Part shown: positions 32,826 to 41,577 of the stretch, in pieces
Layout of the letters: every line of letters starts with the position of its first letter
Numbering within the stretch: the stretch's first letter is position 1
NCBI GenBank assembly: GCA_905478325.1
Contig: CAJQIB010000008.1
Coordinates: 124,001 to 188,000, forward strand
DNA from: an uncultured Flavobacteriales bacterium
GTDB lineage: Bacteria > Bacteroidota > Bacteroidia > Flavobacteriales_D > Sanyastnellaceae
Length of the DNA stretch: 64,000 nt
Direction: 5' to 3'
The notes under the pieces: model-generated
What the model saw: the letters and a program-made list of their open reading frames with translations, nothing else
Database searches by the model: none
What the model was told of the DNA's origin: nothing
Program-made: the position numbers and the translations under genes

Positions 32826-34067
32826 TCACGCGTTCGTACGCATCGCTTCCACCGGCTCCATTCGCGCTGCTTTACGCGCCGGAGCCAAACCCGCTAGCAA
32901 TCCCGAAGCCACCGCAACGCTGAGCGCGATCACAATCCGTGAAGGGCGCACCTTCAGTTCGATGCCCACATCCAGCACATTGACCAGCACCACGATGCCT
33001 TCAATCGCCAGTAACGCAAACAATGCACCAAACAAGCACAATGCAACCGCTTCAAACAGAAACTGAGTCAGGATAAAGGTGGATTTCGCACCAATTGCTT
33101 TTTGAACCCCAATGATGCGGGTGCGCTCCCGGACACTTACAAACATGATGTTGGCGATGCTAAAGCAACCCACGAGAATAGCAAAGATCCCAATGAACCA
33201 ACCCCCGTATTCCACTTGAACAAAAATGGCATCCAATATCGAGGTCAGCATTCCTATTTGGTTGATCGAAAAGTCATCCTCTTCGAGCGGTCGCAATCGT
33301 CGAATCGATCTGAATTGTTGGATGAGCTCGTCGGACAATTCAACCGAAGAAACACCCTCCTTTGGCTTCACCATGATACTCGTCCCCTCGGAATAATTCA
33401 TGATCCGAGATCCAAATTTGGCCGGAACCAGAACGGCACGATCGAACCCATCGTTGACGATGGAAGATCCTTGTTGAGCAAACACACCAATCACCTGAAG
33501 CACCTGCCCCTTGATTTCTACTTCCCGGTCCCGGGCATCTGCCCTCCCAAACAGCTCCATGGCAATGTCATAGCCGATGATGGCGATTGACTGGCCCGCA
33601 GCACTTTCGGATGCTGAAAAAAATCGTCCGTGCTCAATGTCCAATGAAATGACATCCGGGTAACCCGTTGTAACCGCAAGAACACCGATTCCATCCATGC
33701 GGCTATTGCCGGCTTCTATGGAACCGCCCTCTTTTGCCTGAAATGCCACGGTCTCGGCTTTTTGCATGCGCTCACCGAGCAATTCCATGTCGCGAATGCT
33801 CACCTCCCGGCGTTGAACATACTTCCACCAGGGGTAATCTTCTCCAAAGGACCACGGCCATTTTTGGACGAACAGCACATCGTCATCCAGAATGTTAAAG
33901 GTGCTCTTCAGCCCATCTTCCAATGAATCCACAACCGCAAAAACAGCGGTGATCATAAAGATGCCGACCATCACGCCCAACAAAGACAAAAAGGTGCGCA
34001 ATCGGTTCATTAAAATGGCCGACCATGCAAACAAGAAACTCTCGCGTAAAAGGCGCAACCACAGCAT
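32826..34067 (-). CDS. MacB-type ABC transporter permease
   Basis: A 413-residue inner-membrane permease: helix 1 (LRTFLSLLGVMVGIFMITAVF), a periplasmic MacB-PCD domain of about 230 residues, then three C-terminal helices of the FtsX domain, including the conserved VRERTRIIGVQKAIGAK loop and GLLAGLAPARKAARMEPVEAMR. Such permeases use mechanotransmission to export substrates or lipoproteins rather than transporting through themselves. No ATPase or membrane-fusion gene is adjacent. The substrate is unknown. Confidence 0.88.
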   Translation of the reverse strand: MLWLRLLRESFLFAWSAILMNRLRTFLSLLGVMVGIFMITAVFAVVDSLEDGLKSTFNILDDDVLFVQKWPWSFGEDYPWWKYVQRREVSIRDMELLGERMQKAETVAFQAKEGGSIEAGNSRMDGIGVLAVTTGYPDVISLDIEHGRFFSASESAAGQSIAIIGYDIAMELFGRADARDREVEIKGQVLQVIGVFAQQGSSIVNDGFDRAVLVPAKFGSRIMNYSEGTSIMVKPKEGVSSVELSDELIQQFRSIRRLRPLEEDDFSINQIGMLTSILDAIFVQVEYGGWFIGIFAILVGCFSIANIMFVSVRERTRIIGVQKAIGAKSTFILTQFLFEAVALCLFGALFALLAIEGIVVLVNVLDVGIELKVRPSRIVIALSVAVASGLLAGLAPARKAARMEPVEAMRTNA

Positions 34068-34071
34068 TCAA

Positions 34072-34079
34072 CAAAGCTA
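34072..34079 (-). promoter_or_regulatory. MacB-type permease -7 box TAGCTTTG
   Basis: Perfect TAnnTTTG ending 4 bases before the ATG at 34067. Confidence 0.65.
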
Positions 34080-34122
34080 AAGGTTGAGCCACTCCAAACG
34101 CACAGAAGACAAAAAGAAATTG

Positions 34123-34130
34123 TAGTTTTG
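34123..34130 (+). promoter_or_regulatory. purH -7 promoter box TAGTTTTG
   Basis: Perfect TAnnTTTG, 42 bases before the purH ATG at 34173; divergent from the permease promoter. Confidence 0.6.
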
Positions 34131-34172
34131 ACAGGAGTTCTTGTCCCATTCGCCACTCCACTTATTCTCCCC

Positions 34173-35705
34173 ATGAACGCACCGCACCAGATCCAGTCCG
34201 CTCTCATTTCTGTTTACCACAAAGAAGGATTGGAACCCATCGTTCGCGAGTTAATCCGACTCGGAATTACCATCTACTCTACAGGAGGGACTCAAGTTGC
34301 CCTGGAAGCAATGGGAGCTGAAGTTGTGCCGGTTGAATCCATCACAGACTATCCATCCATTTTGGGAGGACGAGTCAAGACGTTGCACCCCAAAGTGTTT
34401 GGAGGCATTTTGAATCGAAGAGCGTTTGCGCCGGATGTCGCGCACATGGAAGAATACGCCATCCCTGCTATTGATTTGGTGATTGTGGACTTGTATCCAT
34501 TCGAAGAAACCGTAGCAAGCGGAGGATCCCACGCCGAGATCATCGAAAAAATTGATATTGGAGGAATCTCTCTCATTCGAGCTGCCGCCAAAAACTTCGA
34601 AGATGTTGTCATTGTGTCCAACCAATCAGACTATGGCTCCCTCGTGAGTCTGCTTCAAAATGGTGAAGGCGTGACCACTCGAGAGGAACGAAAAGAACTA
34701 GCTGCTCGTGCATTTCGAGTCAGCTCCCACTATGACACGCGCATCCATGAATGGATGATTGGAGGTAGCGATATTGCGCATTTGAATCTTTCTGAAATGC
34801 AATCCACCGCGCTGCGCTATGGTGAAAACCCCCACCAACCGGGCAAGTTTTTCGGACCGCTCGATAAATTATTCGACCAGCTGCACGGCAAGGCACTCTC
34901 TTACAACAACCTTTTGGACATTGACGCCGCCGTACAATTGATGTCAGAGTTTCAAAATGACGACCCCACATTTGCCGTCCTCAAGCACAACAACGCGTGT
35001 GGTTTGGCGACGCGAAGCACACTTCTCGAAGCGTGGAATGATGCGTTGGCTGGCGATCCTGTTTCCGCATTTGGCGGCGTATTGATTGGCAATCGTATCG
35101 TGGACAAGGCAACAGCAGAATCCATGCATGACTTGTTTTTCGAAGTGGTGATTGCTCCCGGTTTCGACGAGGAAGCGCTCGTTGTATTGAAACAAAAGAA
35201 GAACCGCATCCTATTGATTCAAAAGCCGGTCGACATGCCTGAAATCGGGGTCCGATCTGCACTCAACGGATACCTCGTTCAAAGCAAAGACGCTCAAACT
35301 GAGGGGATAGACGACCTCAAACTCGCCACGAACAAAAAGGCCAATCAAGAGCAGCTTGACGATTTGATCTTCGCGATGAAAGTGACCAAGCACACGCGGT
35401 CCAACACCATCGTTTTCGCTAAAGGGCGACAGCTTTTAGGCAGTGGAACCGGACAAACAAGCCGGGTAGATGCGCTGAAACAAGCTGTCGTGAAAGCCAA
35501 TAATTTCGGATTCGATTTAAACGGCGCGGTCATGGCTTCAGACGCCTTCTTCCCATTTCCTGATTGCGTGGAGCTCGCTGACCAAGCTGGAATTAAAGCT
35601 GTCATTCAACCTGGAGGGTCGATTAAAGATGATCTGAGTGTTGCGTATTGTGACGAAAATGGACTCTCCATGTACATGACCGGAGTCCGGCATTTTCGCC
35701 ATTGA
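34173..35705 (+). CDS. purH: Bifunctional AICAR transformylase / IMP cyclohydrolase
   Basis: Last two steps of IMP synthesis. The 510-residue protein has the N-terminal MGS-like cyclohydrolase domain (ALISVYHKEGLEP, STGGTQVALEAMG, VKTLHPKVFGGIL) and the C-terminal transformylase domain with YGENPHQPG, the Lys-His pair in VLKHNNACGLA and QPGGSIKDD. The ATG at 34173 is preferred because the frame upstream overlaps the -7 box and lacks conservation. It precedes mreB, an arrangement common in this phylum. Confidence 0.95.
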   Translation: MNAPHQIQSALISVYHKEGLEPIVRELIRLGITIYSTGGTQVALEAMGAEVVPVESITDYPSILGGRVKTLHPKVFGGILNRRAFAPDVAHMEEYAIPAIDLVIVDLYPFEETVASGGSHAEIIEKIDIGGISLIRAAAKNFEDVVIVSNQSDYGSLVSLLQNGEGVTTREERKELAARAFRVSSHYDTRIHEWMIGGSDIAHLNLSEMQSTALRYGENPHQPGKFFGPLDKLFDQLHGKALSYNNLLDIDAAVQLMSEFQNDDPTFAVLKHNNACGLATRSTLLEAWNDALAGDPVSAFGGVLIGNRIVDKATAESMHDLFFEVVIAPGFDEEALVVLKQKKNRILLIQKPVDMPEIGVRSALNGYLVQSKDAQTEGIDDLKLATNKKANQEQLDDLIFAMKVTKHTRSNTIVFAKGRQLLGSGTGQTSRVDALKQAVVKANNFGFDLNGAVMASDAFFPFPDCVELADQAGIKAVIQPGGSIKDDLSVAYCDENGLSMYMTGVRHFRH

Positions 35706-35771
35706 TTTCGCCGGTATTTCGAGTGCATAAATTCTGACGGCACTCCCCGTGCAATCCGCATCCCGCTTGCT

Positions 35772-35779
35772 TATATTTG
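35772..35779 (+). promoter_or_regulatory. mreB operon -7 promoter box TATATTTG
   Basis: Perfect TAnnTTTG, 45 bases before the mreB ATG; it would drive the whole mreB-rodA operon. Confidence 0.65.
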
Positions 35780-35824
35780 GGTGATTCACACGCGTTCGCG
35801 CTTCACCTCTTTGACCTTTCACTT

Positions 35825-36850
35825 ATGGGCCTGTTCAATTTTTTCATGCAGGAGATCGCCATTGATCTCGGCACAGCCAACACGATTATCTACTACCAGG
35901 ATAAAGTTGTTGTCGATGAGCCGAGCATTGTAGCGAAAGACCGTTCGACCAACCGCATTGTTGCCATTGGCCGTTTAGCACAGCAAATGCACGGAAAAAC
36001 GCACAAGAACATCGAAACAATTCGACCGCTCAAGGACGGCGTTATTGCTGATTTTCAGGCTGCTGAAGAAATGATCAAGGGCATGATCAAAATGATGAAT
36101 GTGCGGAAGAGCTGGTTCACGCCTTCGCTTCGCATGGTCATCTGCATCCCTTCCGGAATAACCGAGGTAGAAAAGCGTGCCGTTGGCGATAGCGCAGAGC
36201 ATGCCGGAGGAAAGGATGTCTATCTCATACACGAACCCATGGCCGCAGCCATTGGAATCGGTATTGATGTTGAAGAACCCATGGGCAACATGATCATTGA
36301 CATCGGGGGAGGCACTTCTGAAATTGCCGTCATTGCGCTTGGTGGCATTGTCACCGATAAAAACATTCGCGTGGCTGGAGATGACTTTACATCGGACATC
36401 GAAGAGTATATGCGACGGCAACACAACATCTTGATCGGCGAAAGGACGGCTGAACAGATTAAGATTGAAGTGGGATCCGCCATGCCTGAATTGGACAATC
36501 CTCCTGAAGACTACCCTGTCCGAGGTCGGGACTTGATGACCGGAATTCCCAAGGAGATCTTGGTCTCTTACCGGGAAATCGCACAAGCTCTGGATAAGAG
36601 CATTTCTAAGATCGAAGAAGCCATTCACAGCGCCTTGGAACAAACGCCTCCTGAATTGTCTGCAGACATCTACAAGACCGGCATCTATCTCGCTGGAGGT
36701 GGAGCCTTATTGCGTGGATTGGATAAGCGCATTGCTGCGCGGACTCGACTTCCTGTTCACGTTGCTGACGATCCGCTGCACGCAGTTGCTAAAGGGACCG
36801 CTATTGCATTGAAAAACATTGATCGCTTCCCCTTCTTGATGCGCAATTGA
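35825..36850 (+). CDS. mreB: Rod-shape-determining protein MreB
   Basis: Bacterial actin that directs lateral peptidoglycan synthesis. The 341-residue protein has the membrane-binding amphipathic start MGLFNFFMQ, phosphate loop 1 DLGTANTIIY, phosphate loop 2 DIGGGTSEIAVI, and the adenosine motif LAGGGALLRGLD. The ATG at 35825 gives the family start and follows a -7 box at 45 bases. First of five genes in the elongasome operon. Confidence 0.96.
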   Translation: MGLFNFFMQEIAIDLGTANTIIYYQDKVVVDEPSIVAKDRSTNRIVAIGRLAQQMHGKTHKNIETIRPLKDGVIADFQAAEEMIKGMIKMMNVRKSWFTPSLRMVICIPSGITEVEKRAVGDSAEHAGGKDVYLIHEPMAAAIGIGIDVEEPMGNMIIDIGGGTSEIAVIALGGIVTDKNIRVAGDDFTSDIEEYMRRQHNILIGERTAEQIKIEVGSAMPELDNPPEDYPVRGRDLMTGIPKEILVSYREIAQALDKSISKIEEAIHSALEQTPPELSADIYKTGIYLAGGGALLRGLDKRIAARTRLPVHVADDPLHAVAKGTAIALKNIDRFPFLMRN

Positions 36851-36866
36851 TTGCAGACGAGAAGTC

Positions 36867-37676
36867 ATGTACAATCTTTGGAGACTCATCGTTCGACATC
36901 AACTGATCCTGACGTTTATCCTATGTCAAGGATTCGCTTTGGCATGGTTTTTTTCCAGCCACGGCTATCCTCGAGGGCAGTGGGTTCGAACCAGTCTTGA
37001 AGTCCAGGGGTCATGGGATGAATACGTGTCTGACATGAGCCAGTTGACAGAGTTGGCCCATCAGAATGAACAGCTCTTGTTGGAAAATGCGCAATTGCGG
37101 TCGGAACTTATGAAAACCAAGCAGCGCGGTATTCCCCTTGCCGCGAAATCGAAGTTTGCCAACACCGTTGTGCCTACTGAAGTTATCCGATCTAAGACGC
37201 ATCTTAGCGCAAATTTCCTCATCATCAACTCCGGTTTAGAGGATGGCATAAAACCGGGGCAAGGTGCCTTGCATGGAGGCTTTGCCGTTGGCAAGGTCGT
37301 AGAGACGACTGCCAACCATGCCTTATTGCTCCCTTTGATTCATACCGGAATGGAGTGGAGTGCCCGTTTGGGCAAAAACGGTCCGGTCGGTCGCTTATTC
37401 TGGAATGGAAAAGACATCCAGATTGCACAGCTCGAAGACATCCCGCGAAACCTCGTTGTTTCGCCCGGAGACACCGTTTACACCTCTGGTTTTCAAGGCG
37501 TTTTTCCGCCAGAATTGACCTTTGGTTTTGTTGCATCCACCGCTCCAGAACAAGACGGAGAATTCCAGCGCATCCAAATCGATTTAGGCGCTCCTTTTCA
37601 AGAACTACGCTATCTCCACATTGTTGACGATCGCTCCTCCCAGGAAATTCAAGACTGGATGAATCCCACTCCATGA
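36867..37676 (+). CDS. mreC: Rod-shape-determining protein MreC
   Basis: Periplasmic scaffold linking MreB to the peptidoglycan synthases. The 269-residue protein has a short cytosolic start, one membrane helix (LILTFILCQGFALAWFF), a coiled coil (about residues 50-90, LTELAHQNEQLLLENAQLR), and a beta-barrel domain with FLIINSGLEDGIKPGQGAL and DTVYTSGFQGVFPPELTFG. It starts 16 bases after mreB and overlaps mreD by four bases. Confidence 0.93.
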   Translation: MYNLWRLIVRHQLILTFILCQGFALAWFFSSHGYPRGQWVRTSLEVQGSWDEYVSDMSQLTELAHQNEQLLLENAQLRSELMKTKQRGIPLAAKSKFANTVVPTEVIRSKTHLSANFLIINSGLEDGIKPGQGALHGGFAVGKVVETTANHALLLPLIHTGMEWSARLGKNGPVGRLFWNGKDIQIAQLEDIPRNLVVSPGDTVYTSGFQGVFPPELTFGFVASTAPEQDGEFQRIQIDLGAPFQELRYLHIVDDRSSQEIQDWMNPTP

Positions 37677-38191
37677 TCGGTTCCATTACACCGTATTTGA
37701 CACTGCTTGTGGCTTGGTTGCTCCAAGTATTTTGCTTCCAATATCTGGTCATGGGAAACGGCTGGCTCTTGCCCACATTCCACCTGTATGGATTGATTTT
37801 GCTTCCGCTGACTTTGTCTCCGTTGGCCCTTCTTTTGATCTGCGGATTGACCGGAGCATTGCTTGATTTAACAACCATGGGAGGGGGTGTTTTCACCTCG
37901 TCTGCTTTGCTAATGGGGGCATGTATTCCCGCCGTAAACCGGATACTCATTCCACGCGAAGGGTATGAAACAATGGAACAAGGAACCCTCCAATCACATG
38001 GTTTTCAATGGTTCTCATCCAGAGCATTGCTTTTATTGCTCGCGCACAATTTATGGATGTTTAGCTTGGAAGCAGGTCGATGGGGATTGATGGTCGAAGG
38101 GTGGGGCAAGGCCTTGACTTCTGCCTTCTTCACATGGGGGCTCTTTTTGATGGCTTCCTACATCTCGCAATCCAAACGGCGCAAACGATGA
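37673..38191 (+). CDS. mreD: Rod-shape-determining protein MreD
   Basis: A 172-residue membrane protein with five predicted helices. The family is poorly conserved, so the call rests on position between mreC and mrdA, the size, and the helix pattern including GLILLPLTLSPLALLLICGLTGALLDL-like helices and a G/D-rich turn after them. ATGA overlaps tie it to mreC (start) and mrdA (stop). Confidence 0.85.
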   Translation: MIGSITPYLTLLVAWLLQVFCFQYLVMGNGWLLPTFHLYGLILLPLTLSPLALLLICGLTGALLDLTTMGGGVFTSSALLMGACIPAVNRILIPREGYETMEQGTLQSHGFQWFSSRALLLLLAHNLWMFSLEAGRWGLMVEGWGKALTSAFFTWGLFLMASYISQSKRRKR

Positions 38192-40008
38192 ACCTGAAAG
38201 AACGACAATGGGTCATAGGGGGCATCATTCTCCTCATGTCGGTCATTTTCATCGGTCGGCTCTTTCAATTGCAATTGGGGCCGAGTGCTTGGAAAGACTA
38301 TGCAGCGCGCATCACAGAAGAACGGGAAATCATCGACCCTGCTCGGGGCATGATCCTCGATCGAAATGGGGAGGTATTCTTGACCAACGTTCCCAGTTAT
38401 GATTTGCTTTTTACGCCGCGTCAAGCTCGGTTAGCTGGCGGATTGGACACCATGGCTTTGAGCCAAACCATCCGTCTGGACACCTCCGAACTCAGAGCTG
38501 CCTTGGCCAAAGCCGATGCGTATGCCAGCTATCGTCCGTCGCCCATCTTGAAGCAGATTCCGAATTACGATTACGCTCAGATTTCGGGTGAGCTCTGGCG
38601 GTTTCCCGGATTGCAATCCAAACGCCGATCAATCCGAACCAATGCAGGAGGCCTTGCCAGCCATCTTCTTGGTGAATACCGGGAAACGGATCGGGAAGAC
38701 TTGAATTCAGGCCAAGGGTATCGCCTTGGTGACTACAAAGGGAAATCCGGTTTGGAATTGGAGTGGGAGACACGATTGCGCGGAAAACGAGGGATTAAAT
38801 ACCACCTCGTTGATGTCCGGAATGACTTCCGTGAACCTCTGGAAAATGGTCAATTCGACAGCTTGCCCACCTCCGGTGAAAACGTCACCACTACATTGGA
38901 TATGGACCTGCAAGCATACGGCGAGCGCTTGATGGGAAATAAGCGGGGGGCGATTGTTGCAATCGACCCACAAACTGGGGAAGTGCTTGCTCTGGTAAGT
39001 GCTCCTTCCTACTCGACTGATTTCCTGACGGGAAAGAATCGGGGAGCACATTACACCGAACTGTTACAAGACCCCTCCAAGCCCCTGTTCAATCGTGCGA
39101 TGCGTGCCACGTATCGACCTGGAAGTATTTTCAAAATGATCCAAGGTCTCATTGCGCTCGATGAAGGGGTCATCACCACAAATTCACGGATTGTCTGCAA
39201 CCGTGATATTATAGGCTGCCATGGCGCCCATTCAATGGACAATCTGGAACAAGCCATCGTGCATTCGTGCAATCCGTATTTTCATGAAGTCATGAAGCGG
39301 ATGGTGCAGGGCGGGAGATCAGACAACATCTTTCAAGACGCCTCAGAAGGTCTTGCTTTATGGAGTCCACGCATTAAGAAATTCGGAATCGGAACGGATC
39401 TGGGAGGACACTTATCGGGCTTGCGTTCTGGATCTGTTCCTGACACCACCCTGTACAATCGCATGTATGGGAAAAAGCGTTGGGCCTACTCCACTATTTA
39501 CAGCATTTCCATTGGAGAAGGTGAGCTTCTCACGACCCCCGTTCACATGGCCAACCTCGCCGTCATTATGGCCAATCGCGGATGGTTCATTACACCGCAT
39601 ACTGTGCTGGACATAGGCGGGAAAGGCAAACCTCAATCACTCGACTCATTGGTAGAGACAGGAGTTGACCCCGCTGCCTTTCGGCCCATCATCCAGGCCA
39701 TGGAAGCCGTTGTCGCATCCTCCGAAGGAACGGGCACAAAAGCACGCGTGCCCGGGATTACGGTGTGCGGAAAAACAGGAACTGTTCAAAATGGGGAGCG
39801 AGCAACACACTCTGTTTTTATGGCTTTCGCCCCGAAAGAAAATCCGCGCATTGCTTTGAGTGTGTATGTTGAAAATGCCGGTTCTGGTGGCGATTGGGCA
39901 GCACCCATTGCCAGTTTGATGATGGAGCAATTTCTAACCGGATCCATTTCACAAGTGGAAAAAGAAGAACACATCCTCGAATCCACTTACCCCTTTCCCG
40001 AACATTGA
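38188..40008 (+). CDS. mrdA: Penicillin-binding protein 2 (elongasome transpeptidase)
   Basis: D,D-transpeptidase for side-wall peptidoglycan. The 606-residue protein has an N-terminal membrane anchor (VIGGIILLMSVIFIGRLF), a dimerisation/pedestal region with RGMILDRNGEVFLTNVPSYDL, and the transpeptidase domain with SxxK in YRPGSIFKM, a third-residue variant SIGEGELLTTP in place of the second motif region, and KTGT in CGKTGTVQNG. The start at 38188 overlaps the mreD stop (ATGA); a longer in-frame reading begins inside mreD. The rodA start overlaps its stop (TGATG). Confidence 0.94.
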   Translation: MNLKERQWVIGGIILLMSVIFIGRLFQLQLGPSAWKDYAARITEEREIIDPARGMILDRNGEVFLTNVPSYDLLFTPRQARLAGGLDTMALSQTIRLDTSELRAALAKADAYASYRPSPILKQIPNYDYAQISGELWRFPGLQSKRRSIRTNAGGLASHLLGEYRETDREDLNSGQGYRLGDYKGKSGLELEWETRLRGKRGIKYHLVDVRNDFREPLENGQFDSLPTSGENVTTTLDMDLQAYGERLMGNKRGAIVAIDPQTGEVLALVSAPSYSTDFLTGKNRGAHYTELLQDPSKPLFNRAMRATYRPGSIFKMIQGLIALDEGVITTNSRIVCNRDIIGCHGAHSMDNLEQAIVHSCNPYFHEVMKRMVQGGRSDNIFQDASEGLALWSPRIKKFGIGTDLGGHLSGLRSGSVPDTTLYNRMYGKKRWAYSTIYSISIGEGELLTTPVHMANLAVIMANRGWFITPHTVLDIGGKGKPQSLDSLVETGVDPAAFRPIIQAMEAVVASSEGTGTKARVPGITVCGKTGTVQNGERATHSVFMAFAPKENPRIALSVYVENAGSGGDWAAPIASLMMEQFLTGSISQVEKEEHILESTYPFPEH

Positions 40009-41327
40009 TGAGGCGCTCACAATCCGTAGGACAACGCATCGACTGGTTAACAGTAGGGATCGTCGCAACCATGATGATCCTGGGGTGGCTCAATGTTTCC
40101 AGTGCTACAGCAGGAGCATCTCCTGTTGACTGGCTTGACTGGGGGTCAAAACAGGGCAAGCAACTGATCTGGATTCTGGTATGCGGTGTCCTCGCTGTTG
40201 TTATACTGAACATAGAGGGAGAGTTTTTCATCCGCACCTCTATTCTGCATTATGTGATCAATGTCGTGCTGTTGCTCACGGTGCTCATCATTGGCAAAAA
40301 AGTGGGAGGCGCCCGATCCTGGTTTGGCTTTGGGAGTATCAGTATACAGCCATCGGAATTTGCAAAACCTGCCGCCGCACTTTTATTGGCCTGGCTACTG
40401 AGTCGTGGTGACGGAAAGTTGAGAGATTTGAAAACCTTGGTGCAGTCCATTGCCATCGTCGGTATCCCTGCTGCCTTAACGCTGCTCCAGCCCGATGCTG
40501 GAACGACGTTGGTTTTTGGCGGACTCATCTTTACGCTCTACCGAGAAGGGCTTTCTGGCAATGTGTTGATCGCCGGATTTTGCGCGTTACTCATCACCGT
40601 TGCATCCATACTCACGGGGGCCGCAACCGTAGATTACCCTTGGATTGGAGAGCAGTCCGCTATCGGCTTACTCTGGCTCATTCTGATCGTTTTTTGCCTG
40701 GTTTTTTGGCAATTAATCCCCAACATTGTTGTTCCAAGAAATCGAAGGCGCGTTCGAAATACCACATGGATTTCACTTGTTGCTGCCATGCTGTTGAGTA
40801 CTGGAATGCATACAGGATTGGAGCAGTTACCGCGGCATCAGCGAGAACGTGTTCAAGTTCTTTTCGGTATCGATGTGAGCAATCCCGATGCTGATTACAA
40901 CATCCGGCATGCCAAAGCGGCCATTGGCTCTGGCGGTCTTTCAGGAAAAGGTTTTCTCAACGGCCCCATGACCGCTTATGGTTTCGTTCCTGAGCAAGAA
41001 ACTGACTTCATCTTCTGCACTGTAGGAGAAGAGTGGGGCTTCCTTGGATCCACATGTGTCATCATTCTTTTTACCGTTCTACTGTTTCGAATACTCGCCA
41101 TCGCAGAACGCCAAAGATCTGATTTCACACGGGTCTATGCTTACGGTGTCGTGAGCATCCTGTTCATGCATTATCTCATTAACATCGGAATGGTCCTTGG
41201 CTTGGCTCCCGTCATTGGGATTCCTCTTCCTTTCTTTTCGGCTGGAGGATCCTCATTGATGGGCTTCACCTTACTGGTTTTCATACTGTTGCGATTGGAC
41301 GCCGAACGGGTTTCCGTTTTGAGATAA
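40008..41327 (+). CDS. rodA: Rod-shape-determining protein RodA (SEDS glycosyltransferase)
   Basis: Peptidoglycan polymerase partner of PBP2. The 439-residue protein has ten hydrophobic helices and SEDS signatures: GGARSWFGFGSISIQPSEFAK, LQPDAGTTLVF with the catalytic-type Asp, QEETDFIFCTVGEEWGFLG-like loop near the end (starting PEQETDFIF), and PLPFFSAGGSSL. About 75 residues between helices (around 200-285) are longer than in most RodA proteins. Its ATG shares one base with the mrdA stop. Confidence 0.94.
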   Translation: MRRSQSVGQRIDWLTVGIVATMMILGWLNVSSATAGASPVDWLDWGSKQGKQLIWILVCGVLAVVILNIEGEFFIRTSILHYVINVVLLLTVLIIGKKVGGARSWFGFGSISIQPSEFAKPAAALLLAWLLSRGDGKLRDLKTLVQSIAIVGIPAALTLLQPDAGTTLVFGGLIFTLYREGLSGNVLIAGFCALLITVASILTGAATVDYPWIGEQSAIGLLWLILIVFCLVFWQLIPNIVVPRNRRRVRNTTWISLVAAMLLSTGMHTGLEQLPRHQRERVQVLFGIDVSNPDADYNIRHAKAAIGSGGLSGKGFLNGPMTAYGFVPEQETDFIFCTVGEEWGFLGSTCVIILFTVLLFRILAIAERQRSDFTRVYAYGVVSILFMHYLINIGMVLGLAPVIGIPLPFFSAGGSSLMGFTLLVFILLRLDAERVSVLR

Positions 41328-41423
41328 GCCATCATCACATCAAGCCATCGCGATTCCAGATGTTTATAAAAACATTTATCGACGATTTTAACCAATTCAT
41401 TATTTATTACACGAGATTCGTCG

Positions 41424-41431
41424 TATATTTG
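41424..41431 (+). promoter_or_regulatory. Orphan -7 promoter box TATATTTG
   Basis: Perfect TAnnTTTG 97 bases after rodA with no plus-strand gene downstream. It is immediately followed by the palindrome GCACAT-GCTTTG-ATGTGC (41431-41448), which overlaps the expected start site. Confidence 0.5.
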
Positions 41432-41435
41432 CACA

Positions 41436-41500
41436 TGCTTTGATGTGCTTCATTTAATCCCCATTGCCTCGGTTCAACAGCCGAAAGCAGTGGGTTTTTT
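41436..41500 (+). ncRNA. Candidate orphan small RNA, about 65 nt
   Basis: Transcription from the box at 41424 would start near 41436 and stop at the hairpin ending at 41500, giving an RNA of roughly 65 nt that holds only trivial reading frames (M-L-stop; M-C-F-I-stop). No known RNA family is recognised. It could instead be the 3' trailer of the rodA transcript; the strong internal -7 box is the argument for an independent RNA. Confidence 0.35.
41460..41500 (+). terminator. Rho-independent terminator 1 between rodA and sucB
   Basis: Outer stem CCCATTGC/GCAGTGGG (41460-41467 with 41487-41494, one G-U) and inner stem TCGG/CCGA (41469-41472 with 41481-41484), followed by six T (41495-41500). Confidence 0.85.
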
Positions 41501-41537
41501 CATGCGGTGTTTCTTGGTCAGCAAAACCACAACCTAA

Positions 41538-41567
41538 GCCCTGCCATTTATTGGCGGGGCTTTTGTT
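41538..41567 (+). terminator. Rho-independent terminator 2 between rodA and sucB
   Basis: Stem GCCCTGCC/GGCGGGGC (41538-41545 with 41553-41560, one T-G pair), loop ATTTATT, then TTTTGTTT. It is only 11 bases from the end of the convergent sucB and has no T-run on the minus strand, so it serves plus-strand transcripts. Confidence 0.85.
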
Positions 41568-41577
41568 TGCTCGACGG

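Noticed and set aside
21088-34067. LolC-type and MacB-type permeases considered as halves of one transporter
   Set aside because: They lie 11 kb apart on opposite strands, with different families and separate promoters, and no ATPase is encoded nearby.
35975-36643. Minus-strand open frame of 222 codons opposite mreB
   Set aside because: Shadow of the highly conserved mreB frame; no recognisable domain.
37225-37950. Minus-strand open frame of 241 codons opposite mreC/mreD
   Set aside because: Shadow frame: arginine- and serine-rich translation, no promoter, inside a conserved operon.
41504-41539. 11-codon reading frame between the two terminators after rodA
   Set aside because: Low-complexity product (KTTT end), no start signal, and placed downstream of a strong terminator.
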